In this document: positions 10,840 through 22,118 of the stretch, piece after piece | Numbering within the stretch: the stretch's first letter is position 1 | How the letters are laid out: the number at the start of each line of letters is the position of its first letter | DNA from: Phytoseiulus persimilis | Taxonomy: Eukaryota; Arthropoda; Arachnida; Mesostigmata; Phytoseiidae | Reading direction: 5' to 3' | Assembly (NCBI GenBank): GCA_037576195.1 | Contig: CM075102.1 | Span: forward strand, 3,038,001 to 3,102,000 | Length of the DNA: 64,000 nt | The notes under the pieces: model-generated | What the model saw: only the letters and a program-made list of their open reading frames with translations | Told to the model about the DNA's origin: nothing | Database searches by the model: none | Position numbers and translations under genes: made by a program

Positions 10840-11601
10840 CAACACTTCCCCGAATGGCGGCCCGAACGTGACATCGATAGGAACCGGAAACACTTTTCGG
10901 ATTGACATTCGGGAGCAATCGAAAGTCTCAGCTTTGAACTGGGTCTGATTGATCCGTATCCTCCCTCAGTCTGGAGAGATTTTTCAATCTCAATCCTAAG
11001 ACGAACTCGAACCACTTCGAGGTGAGTTCTTGAGTTCTTCAAACTGTGTCCTCAAGCCTTTGTCGTTGCTGAAGTTGATTGAACGATCATGCGTGGACAT
11101 GGAACTCTCTGAGGGGAATTCGAGAAGAACAGGGTCCTGTACATTCCCTGTCTGTTAACAGTCCTCAAACTCAGCAGTGCATTACTCGATGACAGTCACA
11201 TTTGCTGTCCTATCGGCTTCGCGACCTCGATCGCTTCCGTGCACAAGATCAGCTGGTTTGCGCGAGCTGAGCTCCGCATCCAAAGGAACTGAGAGGTGCT
11301 CGGTGCCAGCATCTGCCTGAGTGAGACATGATTGCTCCTTGGCCGAGACAGACAATATTGACCGTATAGTTGCGAGTCTCGCCACAGGGCTGTAATGGCT
11401 TCCGAAAGTGATGCCGATCACAATCTGTTACTTGAAGCCTCGCCTTTCGCTCGATCATGTTTCAATCCTTGTCTGCTTACAAGGAGAAACCAAGCGGCTC
11501 AACAGGACACGCAATCCTGGAGCTGGATCGACCAGCTTGTCATACCGGTTCGATTCGAACTATCCTAGTTCAGAAGCCATCGCTGTTAGTTGTTCATTTT
11601 C
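10840..11601 (-). pseudogene. Reverse transcriptase domain of copia pol, decayed
   Basis: RT copies the element RNA into DNA inside virus-like particles. The start (about 11530-11601) reads like the AM-x-E-L...LVDPAPG block. The open frame 11182-11421 carries SPVARLATIRSIL, the copia PVAR-x-x-TIR box, then QADAG where the first catalytic aspartate block lies. The YVDD box maps to about 11085-11101, reads HVH then A with a frame break, and has lost both aspartates. The thumb region (10839-11042) reads RLRIEIEKS, matching the FLGIEIE box, then the region normally holding Q-x-x-Y. Stops and shifts rule out a single product. Confidence 0.75.
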
Positions 11602-11924
11602 CTGTGTATGTGTCAAGTTCTTATTATCTTATAGGCGGGAAGGTACGTCTACCTGTGGGTTCGAACTGCCTAGTTTCTTGATAATCTTGTAAGTCGTAGT
11701 ACTACTGGAGACACAGTGGGCTATCCAAGCCTCAATGCGATCTGGCTTTCACAAGCTCCGAGCTATGAGCTACGAGCTTCGAGCGACGAGCTACCTCGAT
11801 TTCTCAAATCATACTTGCATCCCTCGTCTTGATCCTTTGTCCTTGCCGGGAACCATCCTATTTTGTCCGCGCGGACCTGTGGCAGGCAGGATCTGAGTGC
11901 TGGATACGCGATCGACAGCCACTC
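11602..11924 (-). other. Integrase-RT junction, integrase C-terminus apparently missing
   Basis: In a normal copia pol, about 250 residues of integrase C-terminus and linker lie between the DDE core and RT. Here only about 320 bases separate them, and no GKKP or VGY-type block was found. The stretch includes the short CGAGCT-type repeat at 11754-11806. Integrase C-terminal-like sequence is seen instead near 5720-6145. Confidence 0.45.
11754..11806. repeat. Short imperfect repeat of CGAGCT-type units
   Basis: About six imperfect copies of (C)GAGCT(A/T) in a row occupy some 50 bases inside the element, at the integrase-RT junction where coding sequence seems to be missing. The same sequence is in the overlap copy near 38538-38590. 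Confidence 0.7.
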
Positions 11925-12555
11925 CTAACTTTCAAACATCATCTTATCATGATTTCTCACTCCACTCCAGTTGCCATTCTCTGACGCTGTCTCAACCGTC
12001 GATGTTTTTCTGGGAGATGGCACGTTTCTTCTTGGTAAGGGAAGCCCGATGATGTCCGTCGAAGTTGGGTTCATCTGGGGACAGTGGAGGACGCCGGTTA
12101 GCGTTTCCATTGGGTAGTACTGGTTTCTGTCCAGTGATGTCACGGATTCGATGAACGTCCTTAGTTCCGAGTTTGAGGGTTCTTCAACTCGGTCCATCTT
12201 CTTCTATGTTGATAGCGGTTCTGGCAATAGCTCGCTGGTCGAGCTTGATCTTGTAAGATTTGCAGTTGTAGAACCTTTCGAGCATATCCCTAATCCGATC
12301 GAAGACTTCGGATTCTTTCCGGAGGAGGTACGATTTACGGATACGGCTGCGGTCATAAGTCAATGTGAGGCATGCGTCATGTCTTCCGTAAGAAGGCGTG
12401 CTTACGGAACCGACAGCGCAGTTGATCCATACAATGCGAGGGGCAAGTCTGCTGCTAGGCTTCTGCCGGTAGCTAGCTCGATGCATCTTTCCGTCAACAC
12501 AGCTTTCACAGCTGGTAAATTCTGGGATCACTCCATATCCTTCTCTCTCAAACAT
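11925..12555 (-). pseudogene. Integrase of copia pol, catalytically altered
   Basis: Integrase would insert the cDNA into the genome. The frame 12184-12555 carries CESCVDGK, the C-x2-C-x2-GK part of the N-terminal zinc-binding region. Next comes VWINCAVGS, where family members have H-x-D-x-x-G-P; the catalytic Asp is Asn here. The core continues to the KSE-like block. A frameshift near 12190 leads into 11925-12197, which holds a retained Asp (DRVEE, for SDNG-x-E), then NSELRTFIES, then TGVLHC where NGVAER is expected, so the catalytic Glu is His. The DDE triad thus reads N, D, H. An inactive enzyme is inferred. Confidence 0.75.
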
Positions 12556-12564
12556 TGACTTCAG

Positions 12565-13017
12565 CTATCCTACGTTGATGTGAGCGTCTCTTCGGTGCTT
12601 TGGCGCGAGGCTGACACTGTTGTTGCCTTCAGATTCATTTCTTTCAGAAGTGTAGGTAAAGCGTAGAACGTGGAGACATTTCTTGCGTTCTTCCAGAAGA
12701 GTCATGTTCCCTTGTTTCAAGGTGATAAAGTCTTGAAGGACAGCCATCTCGAAGTTATCGTCAGCCAGTTCTGAGACTGATAAGAAATCTCGTCGGACTT
12801 GTGGAAGATACAACACCTCATTCAGCTGCACAGTCTGAGAACGTCCGTTGTAGATGGAGGTGAAACGAACAGTTCCGAACCCAGGAGCGCTCAGGGTCCT
12901 AGAACCACTAGATCTGATCTCACGTGGCTGATGATAGGGCGTGTAGATGATCGTGTGAGGGATCATTCCACTGTCCACGAAGTATTCATTATCGGTTGGT
13001 ACGTTGCTTGATTTCAC
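12565..13017 (-). CDS. Copia-class aspartic protease region (open, 150 codons)
   Basis: The protease would process the Gag-Pol polyprotein. The open frame begins near the expected active site: YFVDSGMIPHTI matches the copia D-S-G-(A)-x-x-H-(I/M) signature, with Asp and Gly kept. A V-x-x-L-Y-L-P-x-V block followed by FLSVSELADD matches the family pattern before the gag-pre-integrase region, which fills the rest. It is not a free-standing gene: gag lies upstream in other frames and integrase downstream across a stop and shift, so no intact polyprotein is predicted. Identical in the overlap copy. Confidence 0.75.
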   Translation of the reverse strand: MKSSNVPTDNEYFVDSGMIPHTIIYTPYHQPREIRSSGSRTLSAPGFGTVRFTSIYNGRSQTVQLNEVLYLPQVRRDFLSVSELADDNFEMAVLQDFITLKQGNMTLLEERKKCLHVLRFTYTSERNESEGNNSVSLAPKHRRDAHINVG

Positions 13018-13167
13018 GATACCTGTCTCACAGTTGAGAGCTTCGATAACGTGAGTTTCAGTGTCGTTGAAACTTCATAGCTGTTGTCGATTCAAGGGTC
13101 GTCCTCTGGGACGTACATGCTGGTATCGGTGGGACTGTTGAGGGCTTTGTGAACGATGTTGTTGACG

Positions 13168-13782
13168 TTATCGGCTTGAGTTCCTTTTCTGAATTGGGGC
13201 CCGACACTGGGCAGTCAGATCATTTGACATTCCACAATTGAAACAGGATCTCTCGCTGGAACTGGTGACCGTTCGGTTGATGCTGGCCCTACGGGTATGA
13301 GTGTTTCTGCGATGCTGTTCTCCATGGGAAGCCTGGAGCTTCATGGACAGAACCGTCACCTCGTTGGTACCAGTCTGAGAGCTTCAATCTCCATGGCATT
13401 CACTAGGGGCACAAGGGATTTTCCGGATTCCTCCCTCGCGGTGAATGACCGCCTGGAGATCGCTCACGGTGGCATTAGTTTCCACAGGGTCACATCGAGG
13501 GCGAACGGGTCTGCATCCAAAGTCGCGGAAAACAACCCATTCGGTGTAGTTCGCACCATCAGGCCGCAGCACACCGATGTATTGGTACCGGTTTCTCGAG
13601 CCTACGTCGAGGTTGTTGAAGTCCTCCATGTCCTCACCATACTCTCGCTTCTGCTTGTTTTCTGCTTTCAGCCTACCACTTTCTATTGTTGCTGAGTGCC
13701 CGGGCATCTGGTCGCCTGCGTTGCTTGAGCCGTGGGAGCTACTGGAATCTTCGTGTGTTGGCTGACTCTCCATTTGATACAT
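13168..13782 (-). pseudogene. gag, frameshifted
   Basis: Gag forms the virus-like particle. The frame 13384-13782 starts with an ATG 105 bases from the LTR and has a Ser- and Gln-rich N-terminus. It then has the block LRPDGANYTEW, typical of copia-class Gag (L-x-x-x-N-Y-x-x-W). It shifts frame near 13360-13384. The next frame (13168-13359) holds a C-x2-C-x4-D-x4-C zinc-knuckle-like motif in which the usual His is Asp. The stretch from the NYxxW block to the knuckle is about 110 residues, shorter than usual, so an internal deletion is likely. Confidence 0.75.
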
Positions 13783-13865
13783 TTCACTCGTTGGAGTTGC
13801 ACCGAACTATTCACGGGAGAGTCACACACCTCACAGTACACTGTCCAGTCGTATGGGTCCGTAGA

Positions 13866-13887
13866 GCGGTATCGTGCTGATAACGAA
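13866..13887 (-). promoter_or_regulatory. Candidate primer-binding site, half-tRNA type
   Basis: The primer-binding site should lie directly inside the 5' LTR. Read on the plus strand, this stretch contains CGTGCTGATAACG, which resembles the anticodon arm of eukaryotic tRNA-Ile: loop CTGATAA with anticodon GAT, preceded by GAGCG as in the D-stem. It does not match the 3' end of a tRNA. Drosophila copia is primed by an internal half-tRNA fragment, so an anticodon-arm primer is plausible. tRNA identity is from memory of the consensus. Confidence 0.4.
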
Positions 13888-14200
13888 TGTTGGAAATAAC
13901 CCACTGGGGTCAGTCGGTGGACACGATCTGGAAGTACGCTGTGAGTCTGGAAGATCACGGCACGGAATAATGAGACAGAGATTCGGTGTTAGAATCATGT
14001 AGCTCCCCGAGCAGTTCTTTATTCAGGGTTTATATATCAGTGTGGAAAGCTGCACCCGTCCGTGAAGACCGGAAGTCCTTCACGGACGCCGTTGTCAGTA
14101 TCTCACAGAAAAGGGTTCCGGTCAGAATGTCCTCGTATTCTGGACCCATCAGTGTTTCAGACTAATTACAGCTACCCAGAAATATGGCTGTATTTCAACA
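13888..14200 (-). repeat. 5' LTR of the copia-class element
   Basis: This is the 313-bp repeat identical to 5130-5442. In element sense it holds the 11-bp palindrome (14057-14088), a TATA-like signal (14029-14036) and AATAAA (14018-14023). The gag start follows 105 bases inside. The overlap copy of this LTR (40672-40983) is one G shorter in a four-G run. Confidence 0.95.
14018..14036 (-). promoter_or_regulatory. LTR promoter signals (5' LTR)
   Basis: TATATAAA (14029-14036) and AATAAA (14018-14023) in element sense. In this LTR they would drive the genomic transcript leftward through gag and pol. The 11-bp palindrome lies just upstream. Confidence 0.6.
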
Positions 14201-14205
14201 TCAAC
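14201..14205. repeat. Target-site duplication, right copy
   Basis: TCAAC directly after the right LTR, matching 5125-5129. The uninterrupted target would read across 5129 to 14206. Confidence 0.9.
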
Positions 14206-17200
14206 GAGATATGGCCAAGAGGAAGATTCCCGACCGAAAGTGTTCAACCCGCAGTCGTAACGAACACTCACGGGCTACCAACTCTAGCTGTGTCGAGATA
14301 ACGGCAGTCTTCCATAATGATCATCGAGACTTGTCGGCCTAACACATGAGCAGAACCGGCTCGTTGTATCAGGTGTTTCGCTGCTGCTATGTTTCATGGG
14401 GATCAAGGGAGATGAAACTCCACGCGGAACTTTATCCAACTGATTAGGGAACGCTTCCAGTCCTGCAGCGATGGGAAATCTTTATTCTTCTCGACGAGTG
14501 TTGTACCATAAGTTGGTGTGGCAGACACCCGGAAGGAGAACATTGTAGAGGCGGTGCTCTGATCCGTCTAGACTTAAACGTGAACTGTGTCATTCCTCTC
14601 ACAATAAATCTTTCCGCGAAACATGTGAGGCGTCTGTCCTTGAGGAATGGAGTTTCGTGGAACATTCAATTCTGAATGCGCAGCGCTCTGTGATTCCGTG
14701 GTTCGAAATCATTTCGTAAGCCGTCGGTTCCCGGAGCCGGTTTTTGATATGTCAGAGCATTATTGACCGTTTAATGACAACGCGCACGCTCGTGGCTCCG
14801 AACACCATCCGCTTTCTATTCGTTTCCTTACCGCAATTAGCCCTATGGGATTTCAGCCACACCCATCTTCATTAGAGGTTCCCATTTTTAATTTCACAAT
14901 ACGAACATCTACTGCTGCCGCTCAAAAACCGAAGCAGACCTCTCCCTGCCCCACATCAGACTCCATCTCGACTCATGAATCCTGAAACCCGATTCGAGGG
15001 GGAACATGCGAGAGCACTTGTCGGCCTCTACTTTGAGATAGTTTTCGCCATCTTTACCGCGAGGAAAGTCATTTTCCGCATCGCTCTTGTTCTTCTCGGG
15101 TTTCCTACTGCTTTGCATGGACATGTTTTCGGATCGCAGCAGGGAACAATTGATACAGTTCCCATGGGGATCTTGACGGATTCTACCTAAACATCTGAGA
15201 ATCGTTCCCGAGAAGTCGAGTATCCCGAGAACTCCGTCGAAGAGTCGCATCAAGCTGTTCTGAATTTCACGCTCAGTGCATCACGCCTCGATGCGGCTGG
15301 CGGAATATGGCGAGGTTCCAACGCTCGGAGCATCACACACGGGACAGACACGTGTTTTTCTCCACCTGAACTGTTTCCTCATCAAACAGCTACTCTCTGA
15401 ATGATACGCATGTGTACATCAGTTACTCAGGCACTCAATGAGGGAAACTAGAGGTCGGATATGACAGTACAGAAGTGAGCAACGACCAACGACCGATCAT
15501 AATCAGTCGCCCCAGGAACTGGGTCCCATATGATATGCACATATATGAAAGGAAATGTAGATAACACATCGGAGGATCAATGAATAGCCATAACCGATTC
15601 CATCGTCCAGAGGATGAATTTCTTGCAGATATCGCGATGGCCAAGAGGAGGGAAGTAGGAATGCAACTTTTCCACAGACGTGCCAGAATCGAAGTTAGAG
15701 CTGTGGCTTTCGATCAGGTCGAGATGTCCGGAGCACGGACGCTGGACCCCCCGCCGATCCTGTCGCTAATGGCCTCTGGTATATTCATCTGAGCGGAGGC
15801 TGCACGTAGACAGGTAGTTTTGGGAGACCTCAAGAAATGCCTCCGGCGAGAAACGTCCCGAATTTCCATAAGCTTTGAGGATTCCGCAGAAAAAGATGTA
15901 AAAGATATGATGGAGAATTACCACTCCAGAGATCTGTTAATAATCAAAATCGGGGAAATTTCTCTACGAGTTATGGGCAGTTGGATAAACTACGGTTTCG
16001 TGCGAGGGGAAAAAGGAGAGAGAACATTCGGATTCGTCGATAAGTCGGCCCGTTGCCTGATGACCTGAACGATTTCACGAATTGAAGGAAAAGACAAGTC
16101 ACGCTCTCGACGATCGAGCCCAATCATCGTCGATTGGAGAACCCGTGGCCTCTCCGATCTGTCGGAAAAACTGGAAGATGCTTGTTCGCATGCCTCAAAT
16201 CCATAAGTCCTTCGGCGTTCGACTATCGCGGATCAGGAAAGGCTGCTCATGTGATGTCACATCACTCTCACGAGATAATTGCATGTTAGTTCAAAAGTGG
16301 CTGATGGTTAACTGCGAGCGGGCGAGTCAGAATCGGAAATCAGGAGCGTCTCACAACAAAACTTCGCCTTGACGTCGGGCTAGCCGGTCACTCAACCGGC
16401 AACTCAAACCCCGGCCCGCTTACAGTTCTGACAAAAAAAGCACGCCGCTTATTTCGTACATTCGGTGATTCATGCCTAGTCTTTGCTCGATTTGAGTTGC
16501 CTTCATCCGTCGTGTCTCCCGAGACCCCGCTCCTCCCCCCTCCCACGATAGCTCTCTAATAGCAGGTTGGTCAGGCCAGCGGGCAGTCGGTCGAATCGTT
16601 CCTGTATTAAAAAGTAGTCGATTAGATGCCGACATCCATCTGTCGCCAAGCCCTCTGCAATTATGAAGTTCGTCAGCCGTTGGTTGATCGTTTCGGAAAC
16701 ATCGAGATTTGTCTCTCTTCGAGATGGAGCCTGCCCGCCGCGCACCCGACCGGGGAGAGGGGTCCGGAGAGGGAGAAAAGCTGATCCAAAATCGTTCCTC
16801 GTGCTTCGGAAGAGCTCCGTTTGCAGGGTTCGTGTTTCGAGTGCGTGACTCCTTCCAATTTTCGCACACCGGGTTTCGGGAACATCGAGGCAGGTAGTCA
16901 ACGACGTTTTCCTCTCGGCCTTTCGATTCACCTCTTTGATGTAATTCAACTCTGACTTCGCATTTCGCCCGGTGTTTTCGAATCATTCCATCGTCGTCAG
17001 TGGAGTGGGTGAGCTCGGGTCCAGTTCTCCAACCACAATCCATCAATCCACGGAGATGTGAATCGATGCGAATATGGACCGAATTCACGTGCGGGGAAAG
17101 ACGACATCAAAATGCGATTCTAAGAACAGTGACGCTCTGATCGAGTTCCCTGCACATTCACACAGGAATGATTGGCCGAAAGTAGCTCTAGCGGATGTGT

Positions 17201-20200
17201 TAAGCATATGGGGTGAGACCGCCGCTAGATGATTTGCTTGGTGGCTGCTCCCACGTGGCCGCTATCCCGATCCTCTGTCAGGACGCGTCCCGTGCTCGAC
17301 GTTTCGAAAACAGCTGACTGGAACTGCGACGGGGGGAACTGTCCCACGGCGACGACAACCGTCTAGCGAAAACTTCCCGATTGAGTCAGACGGTGTGCGA
17401 TTCTCATTCCCGGCGTCGTTTCCACTGGGAAGCCTCGTCGGTTCACTCGATTCGAGTTTAGCTACTTCGGCTTTCCCCGCGGAAGCATCCGCTCCCATCG
17501 TCTTGAGTTCAATCCGCCTTCAGTAGAGGACCAAGAGAACACGTGCGTCCAACCTTTCCGAATGTTTGAAGGACAATAGGGAATGCGGCGAATCAGAGCA
17601 CCATATGCTCTCATTTCCCCAATTCACATCATGAGCATTCGATCAACGGAGGCACCGAGCTGGCGGTATACCCAGCGATCCGCGTATCTTTGGCCCGACT
17701 CTTTCCGCTTCAACTATATATGAACCCTCTGAGCGATTTCTTGCAGACCCCTTTCCTGGAAGACAGGTCACAAGTCGCTCCGAGTGCCATCTCTAGTATT
17801 TACGAGGAGAGGAGGTGTGTCGTGAGCTCGCGGTCCCACGATCTCTTCCCGTCGATTCTTTATAATTCAGTGTTCGAAGTCCGTTTCGGCCTTGTGAGCC
17901 TCCATCAGCAATGGCTGGAGGTGGGATCCACAACTGTCTGAGATCCAGAGTCGTTCCGACTTGAGCTACGCACCCGATGCCCGTAATGGGCCGGGAAGGA
18001 TTGGCCCCGGCCGGAACTTAACGGATCTATGTAGAGTTTTGTCCGACATTCCACCGATCTAAGAACCAGTGAGCTGCTTCGGAGTTGAATCGTCAGGGAA
18101 CGGCTCCGCAAGGACGCCGGAGTTTCAGATTCCTCTATTGACGAGTTAACAGCAAAGAAGTGCCGACTCATTCAGGGATACTGGCTCCATCTGAGGCTGC
18201 TTGTTCGCTTGTTGTTCAAAATTGAAATAACTTTGAACACCGCACTTCCTCGAATGGACTGGCAGCAGGATGATATTAGACGGCATCGACGCACGCGGCG
18301 GGGATTTGACGAACACGGGAACGGAAAATAAGAATGAGGGAAGATCCATCGCGAATGGATGGCTGGGTGGATGTTCCTCCTTCACTGTCGTGCTATTCGT
18401 TCTTTTGGTCTTCCATCTCAAATCAGGTTTCCCCCTTTCATTGCGTTCCCGCAACGCCGCGTCCGCCGACTCCACCACCGCTGATTCCTCGCGCGGATCC
18501 CTTTCCCAACTATGGCGCTCTCGTTCAAATCTGCCCGCCCCGTGTTTTCCCCGCCCCCTCCGTTTGCCGTCTGCGTTGTATTATTGAGAGATATGACAAT
18601 TTCAGCAGGAACATATATGCACCCAACGTTTCTCTTTCTCTCCTCGCGGCTGTGCTGCTGCCTGTGGTCCCCACCGCTCCCCTGTCCCTAGGCCGTGGGT
18701 CCCTTCACAGAATCCCACTGCTTCCCTTAATCCTTCGCATGCTCTCCCTTGAACGCGAGGGTAAGCAAGACGGGGCGACACCGGGGAAGCGGGGGGGAGG
18801 GGGCGTCGAGAGGAAGAAGCCAGGGACGAGTCTGGTTCAGGGGCGGGCTTAATAAAGGGAGACGGATGGGGGAAGAGCGTCGGGGAACCGGAGGGGAAGC
18901 TGCCGTTGCTGTATGGAAAGAGAGTGCGTTGATGCCGTATGAACGGAGGGGAGCGAGAAGACGAAGAATAACAACAAATTTGAAAGCAACTCCGACGCGC
19001 TCCGCGGAGAGGTTCCGAATGCGGTGGCAATACTCCTCCCCTAGGCCCCCGCGCCTCTTCCTCTTCCTTGCCGTGTTCCCTCCTCGTCGGCTCTCCCGCC
19101 GGGCCGCCGGCTTCCTGCCGCCGTAGCTATTTCTCCTCTCTTCTTGTTCAATAAGCAATTCGATGATATACGCACTCAAAATTAGTTCATGCAGCAGCCC
19201 GCCATTCCCTTTTCCTGCAGACTGAGCGATTCTGCTCCCACCCGTATCCCTCGTCCCACGCCTTGCTCAGTCGAGTTCTTTTGCTTCCTTATTCTCTCTC
19301 ACAGCGGCCCCCTTCCCCCGGTTCCGAACCGCCTTGCACGCTCCACGTTTTTCCGTGGTGGTGCGCTGCTGCCTTCATCGCTGCCATTGCGATGACTATT
19401 GCTCCATAGTCTGTGGTGGTGGAGCGGGTATAAATCTCAATCTTACGATAGTCATTCAGGTATCATTTCTTCAGGCATATTATTTTCCGGTCGACAGGCG
19501 TTTCGACAGCTATGCTGAAGCTGAAATCGTCCCTCACTTGTGTTCTGAATGACAAGAAGAATCCGAACCACTTCGATTGAGTACGGCTTCCCATTGTAGG
19601 TTGTTGATTGCACCGGGTGCCGAGATGGCCTTGTCGATACAAAGCCCCCATATCGAGGAGCATCCTTTCATGGGCCTGTCTCCTCAACAGGGTGTCGAGG
19701 TCAAGTCAAAACTCACCAGCCCGACCGCGCGGACGAAACCTCTCAGCGATTACGGGGATCGGGAGTTCGATGCCCGGATAAGACCAGGCGAATGTCCACC
19801 TTACGCGAAGAGAGCGTGCGAGTCCGATCGAAGACGCGAGCGTGAGGTCAGTCGCTGTTCGTCTGCAACCTCTGACCAAAATCGAAGAGCTTGGTCGCGG
19901 CACCCCCTCCGCATTCTAAAAATTAGAAATAATACTCGAACGAATGAGCGGCGCTGCAGCAGCCCGTGCGGCGGTGGAGAGGGTGCTGTTCGAAACAGGG
20001 GCGATCCGGGGAAATTCTTCCTTCCGCTTTCCGCTGCTTTGCTATATTCGTCGTATATTTCATAGATCGATTCATATTCTCCTCCTGCTGCTGTCGCCTC
20101 TCATCCTCTTGCCTCTTTTCCCTTCTCCACTCGGCGCGCCGGCGGGGAGATTGCCGCCGCCGTCGCCGCTGCATTTGATAATGTTTCCGTTCTCAAAACA

Positions 20201-21692
20201 ATTCCATTCTTAGCGAGCTCCCTCAGATGAGGAATGGGGGCGGGGACAACGCAGGAAGGAGGCAACGCGAAGTAAAGAGGGAATTCGGAGAGAATGCATT
20301 CTTCAATGGATCATGCCTCAGCTCGCCCTACGTGCACTGCAGTCAGATGCACGAATGCGGCGCTTCCTCCATTTTCATGAACACGAACGGAAGAAATTCT
20401 ACTTTTGGCTCGAGGAACAGCACTACCAACCAAGAGTCGTCGTTCTAAAGGGACGAAGGGGGACTTCCTCGTGGAATGAGAGAACAGAACCAAATGCGAT
20501 GGCTATAGAACTCGGGCAGGACCGTTGGATCGGCGGACGCGGTCTCGACCTTACGGCCGACGATCATTGAGCCCCTGTGTGAAGTAGCTGGATGGCAGCG
20601 TGAGCGGTAGTTTTCGGGTGTACGTTGTATCGTTTGTTTTTCAAGCCCATTATTCGATCCTCATCTTTCCCGGATGAAGGGACTGATAGAAGGTCCGCGT
20701 GGACTCGAGCCCGAAGGCGGATGTGTCGTCGTGCGATCTAAGTGCGATCGCGACGGAATGAACCGAATCAGATTCGGATCGATTTCGCAGAGATGTATTC
20801 CCAGTTCCTCGAGATGTGGTCGCTCTCCTCGAGCTTACCACCGGAGCGGGCTCGCGAGCAGTAGTCTCGGCGCCGAAACTCCGCTCTGCTGGAGTCTGAG
20901 AGTTCACAACGACGACAGCGTGTTCGGTTCCTCGATGGTTTCTTTCTCTGTTCCGGAGAGCCCTTCCTTTTTTCACCCCTGTCAACATCGTCATCACGAT
21001 ACCGGAGACAATCTCAAGGGTTTCCGTAAGATCTTCGTGAGTTTTCAGTGGATGCTTACGACGGCCGCAAAATCCTCAAGTACCTCCGAAAATGTCAGCA
21101 CAACGAGGAGTCTCACGCAAATACCGAGCTGTGAACCTGGCTTCAAGTACAGGATTTTCCGCCCCAACCTGAACTCGGAGTCGCGAGTCCTAGTCTACTA
21201 CCCCTACTAAAGACGTTCTTCTACGATTTCAGCGATCTACAGTGAACTCGAGCCAACGAGATGAGCAGGTGGTCTGGTTTGAATGAAATCTGCGCAATGA
21301 TCGGTTTTCCTCGGGATGGATCCTCTGGGCGCCTCGTATTCCCGGGAAATCCGTCGGAAACTGCTCTGATTCTCAGTAATCTTCAAAACAATCGGAAGCT
21401 CTTCAAAATCTCAAAGCCTCACCCGAAACTCTTGTAAATCGTCGTTTCTTATGGAGAGGAGATCCTCACTCCTGATTTCCGAATCGGTAACGCCGTTCGG
21501 AGTTTGTTTTGTGTTGTGCAAACGCTCGACACGGCGAGCGCTTGAGGCTCGAGTGGGGTTGCATAGCGGGCTGGGCGAGCCGCGAGAACAACGACCGCGG
21601 TGGCAGCGGCGGCGACGAAGCAGCGATTCCCTAAAGTTTTCTAATCACTACAACTGCGTCGTTTTGGGGAGCGGGCCCCTCGTGCGCGTTGT
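14206..21692. other. Host-like DNA, no gene recognised; copies disagree by many indels
   Basis: Open frames are short and change between the two assembled copies because single-base insertions and deletions are frequent, so frame-based calls are unreliable. The longest (16420-17088, minus, 222 codons) is broken in the second copy. From about 18.4 to 19.3 kb the sequence is rich in pyrimidine-biased runs, CpG and short G or C runs, as seen near promoters or untranslated regions. I found no tRNA, transposase or named protein domain. Confidence 0.45.
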
Positions 21693-21836
21693 TTGGAGAA
21701 TACAAAACGAAAATATGCTCGAAACGCTGAAGCGCAAGGATTAGCGAGATTCGATTTCAACTACCAACCATTCCACGACTCGCGGCAGCCTCAGCGACGA
21801 CGGCAACAACGACCGCGCCGGCGTTTGCAACTCAGA

Positions 21837-22118
21837 ATGGAAGCGGAGAATTATCTCCAACAATGCGCGGATATGACAGAAGCGGAATTTCGAAATATCT
21901 CTACGCACGTACTTCTCCCCTCCGTCACGATGACGCGAGCAGCCGGTGCTCAACGGATGGATCCGATCGCTTCCGCTCAGCCTGAGGATCGAGTGGAGAC
22001 CGTTCGCAAGGCAGCCTTCATCCGAAGAATCGGGATGCGCTACGACTCGCGAGTTGCTTGTCATCATAGAGTGCGTAGGAGAGAAATGGTTCGATCGTAT
22101 TTTAATGTTCGAACGTAA
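21837..22118 (+). CDS. Candidate short coding exon or ORF, unknown protein
   Basis: An ATG in good eukaryotic context (A at -3, G at +4) opens a 93-codon frame starting MEAENYLQQCADMTEAEF and ending in TAA. The frame is also open about 45 codons upstream through an Arg/Gln-rich stretch. The segment is identical in the second copy (48563-48844) although sequence on its left carries indels. No family is recognised. It could be an exon, a short ORF or chance. Confidence 0.25.
   Translation: MEAENYLQQCADMTEAEFRNISTHVLLPSVTMTRAAGAQRMDPIASAQPEDRVETVRKAAFIRRIGMRYDSRVACHHRVRRREMVRSYFNVRT

Larger units (their letters stand above)
5130..14200 (-). mobile_element. Ty1/copia-class LTR retrotransposon, complete, 9.07 kb
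   Basis: The element is bounded by two identical 313-bp LTRs, each starting TGTTGGAAATA and ending TATTTCAACA, and by a TCAAC target duplication. Reading leftward on the minus strand gives leader, gag, protease, integrase, reverse transcriptase and RNase H, the copia order (integrase before RT). All are broken by stops and frameshifts. At 9.07 kb it is well above the roughly 5 kb usual for copia elements. The extra length lies between RNase H (ending near 10146) and the 3' LTR, and includes a second RT/RNase H-like stretch and an integrase-like stretch. The same insertion, lacking its 3' LTR, reappears at 32281-40983. Boundaries are certain from sequence; module names rest on motif reading by eye. 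Confidence 0.93.

Noticed and set aside
16420-17088. 222-codon minus-strand open frame
   Set aside because: The equivalent region of the second copy is broken by several indels, composition is unremarkable and no domain is seen; likely a chance frame in poorly resolved sequence.
18334-19179. Several overlapping frames of 125-172 codons on both strands
   Set aside because: They overlap in multiple frames in GC- and pyrimidine-biased DNA and change between the two copies.
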